A stretch of DNA of 21,980 bases from an uncultured Prevotella sp. (GTDB lineage: Bacteria; Bacteroidota; Bacteroidia; Bacteroidales; Bacteroidaceae), in the NCBI GenBank assembly GCA_900540885.1, contig UQHJ01000041.1:1-21980 (forward strand), written 5' to 3'. A program made the position numbers and the translations under genes. This document shows, piece after piece, positions 21,888 through 21,980 of the stretch (positions are counted from its first letter, which is position 1; every line of letters begins with the position of its first letter). A model generated the notes under the pieces. It was given only the letters and a program-made list of their open reading frames with translations. It was not told the origin of the DNA and searched no databases.

Positions 21888-21980
21888 AGCTCTTCGCCGA
21901 TTTCCAGGGCAGACGCACCAAAATTATTCGGATAAAAACTGCAACATTTCCAATTGTAAGGCATTGATTATTAATGCATT

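Overview
The window looks like chromosome from a Bacteroidales bacterium, most likely Prevotella-like. The pointers are a SusC/SusD outer-membrane pair, Bacteroidetes-type promoters (TAnnTTTG at -7), start codons mostly without a Shine-Dalgarno site, a DUF4923 lipoprotein, and the order ftsY-rimO-HU-HU. No phage, plasmid, transposase, CRISPR or resistance gene was seen.

Layout. 1-567: a highly structured non-coding block (22-bp tandem array inside nested palindromes) ahead of a secreted GH84 beta-N-acetylglucosaminidase (568-4050, +). 4333-5022 (+): DUF4923 lipoprotein with a polyserine linker, followed by a long hairpin that also serves the converging gene. 5139-11003 (all -), in transcription order: ftsY, rimO, a small HU protein, a large HU-transmembrane-LysM fusion, a cytoplasmic FKBP prolyl isomerase and a membrane acyltransferase. 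11236-12980 (-): a Nif3-family protein and a coiled-coil zinc-ribbon protein. 13687-16445 (+): fabD, then an intracellular GH13 alpha-amylase-type enzyme. 16586-16658 (+): an initiator tRNA with its own promoter and terminator. 17227-21558 (-): a SusC/SusD pair for glycan uptake. 21559-21980: susC promoter region and a second 22-bp array.

How the genes fit together. Most genes are housekeeping: SRP-dependent membrane targeting (FtsY), ribosomal protein S12 modification (RimO), nucleoid architecture (HU), fatty-acid synthesis (FabD) and translation initiation. Carbohydrate functions lie at the edges (GH84, SusCD) and in the middle (GH13). No regulator or enzyme accompanies the SusCD pair inside the window.

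Most worth a second look. First, the HU-TM-LysM protein could physically tie the nucleoid to peptidoglycan, and its gene directly abuts that of a second HU. Second, several families of structured dispersed repeats fill nearly every long intergenic space. Two unrelated-looking palindromic elements share a 38-bp core whose differences mostly preserve base pairing, including one compensatory pair. Other families are a hairpin with core GCAATTTGTCGAA (three sites), a roughly 70-bp element with AAGATAG/CTATCTT ends (three copies, two in perfect tandem), and two 22-bp-period arrays bounded by inverted arms.
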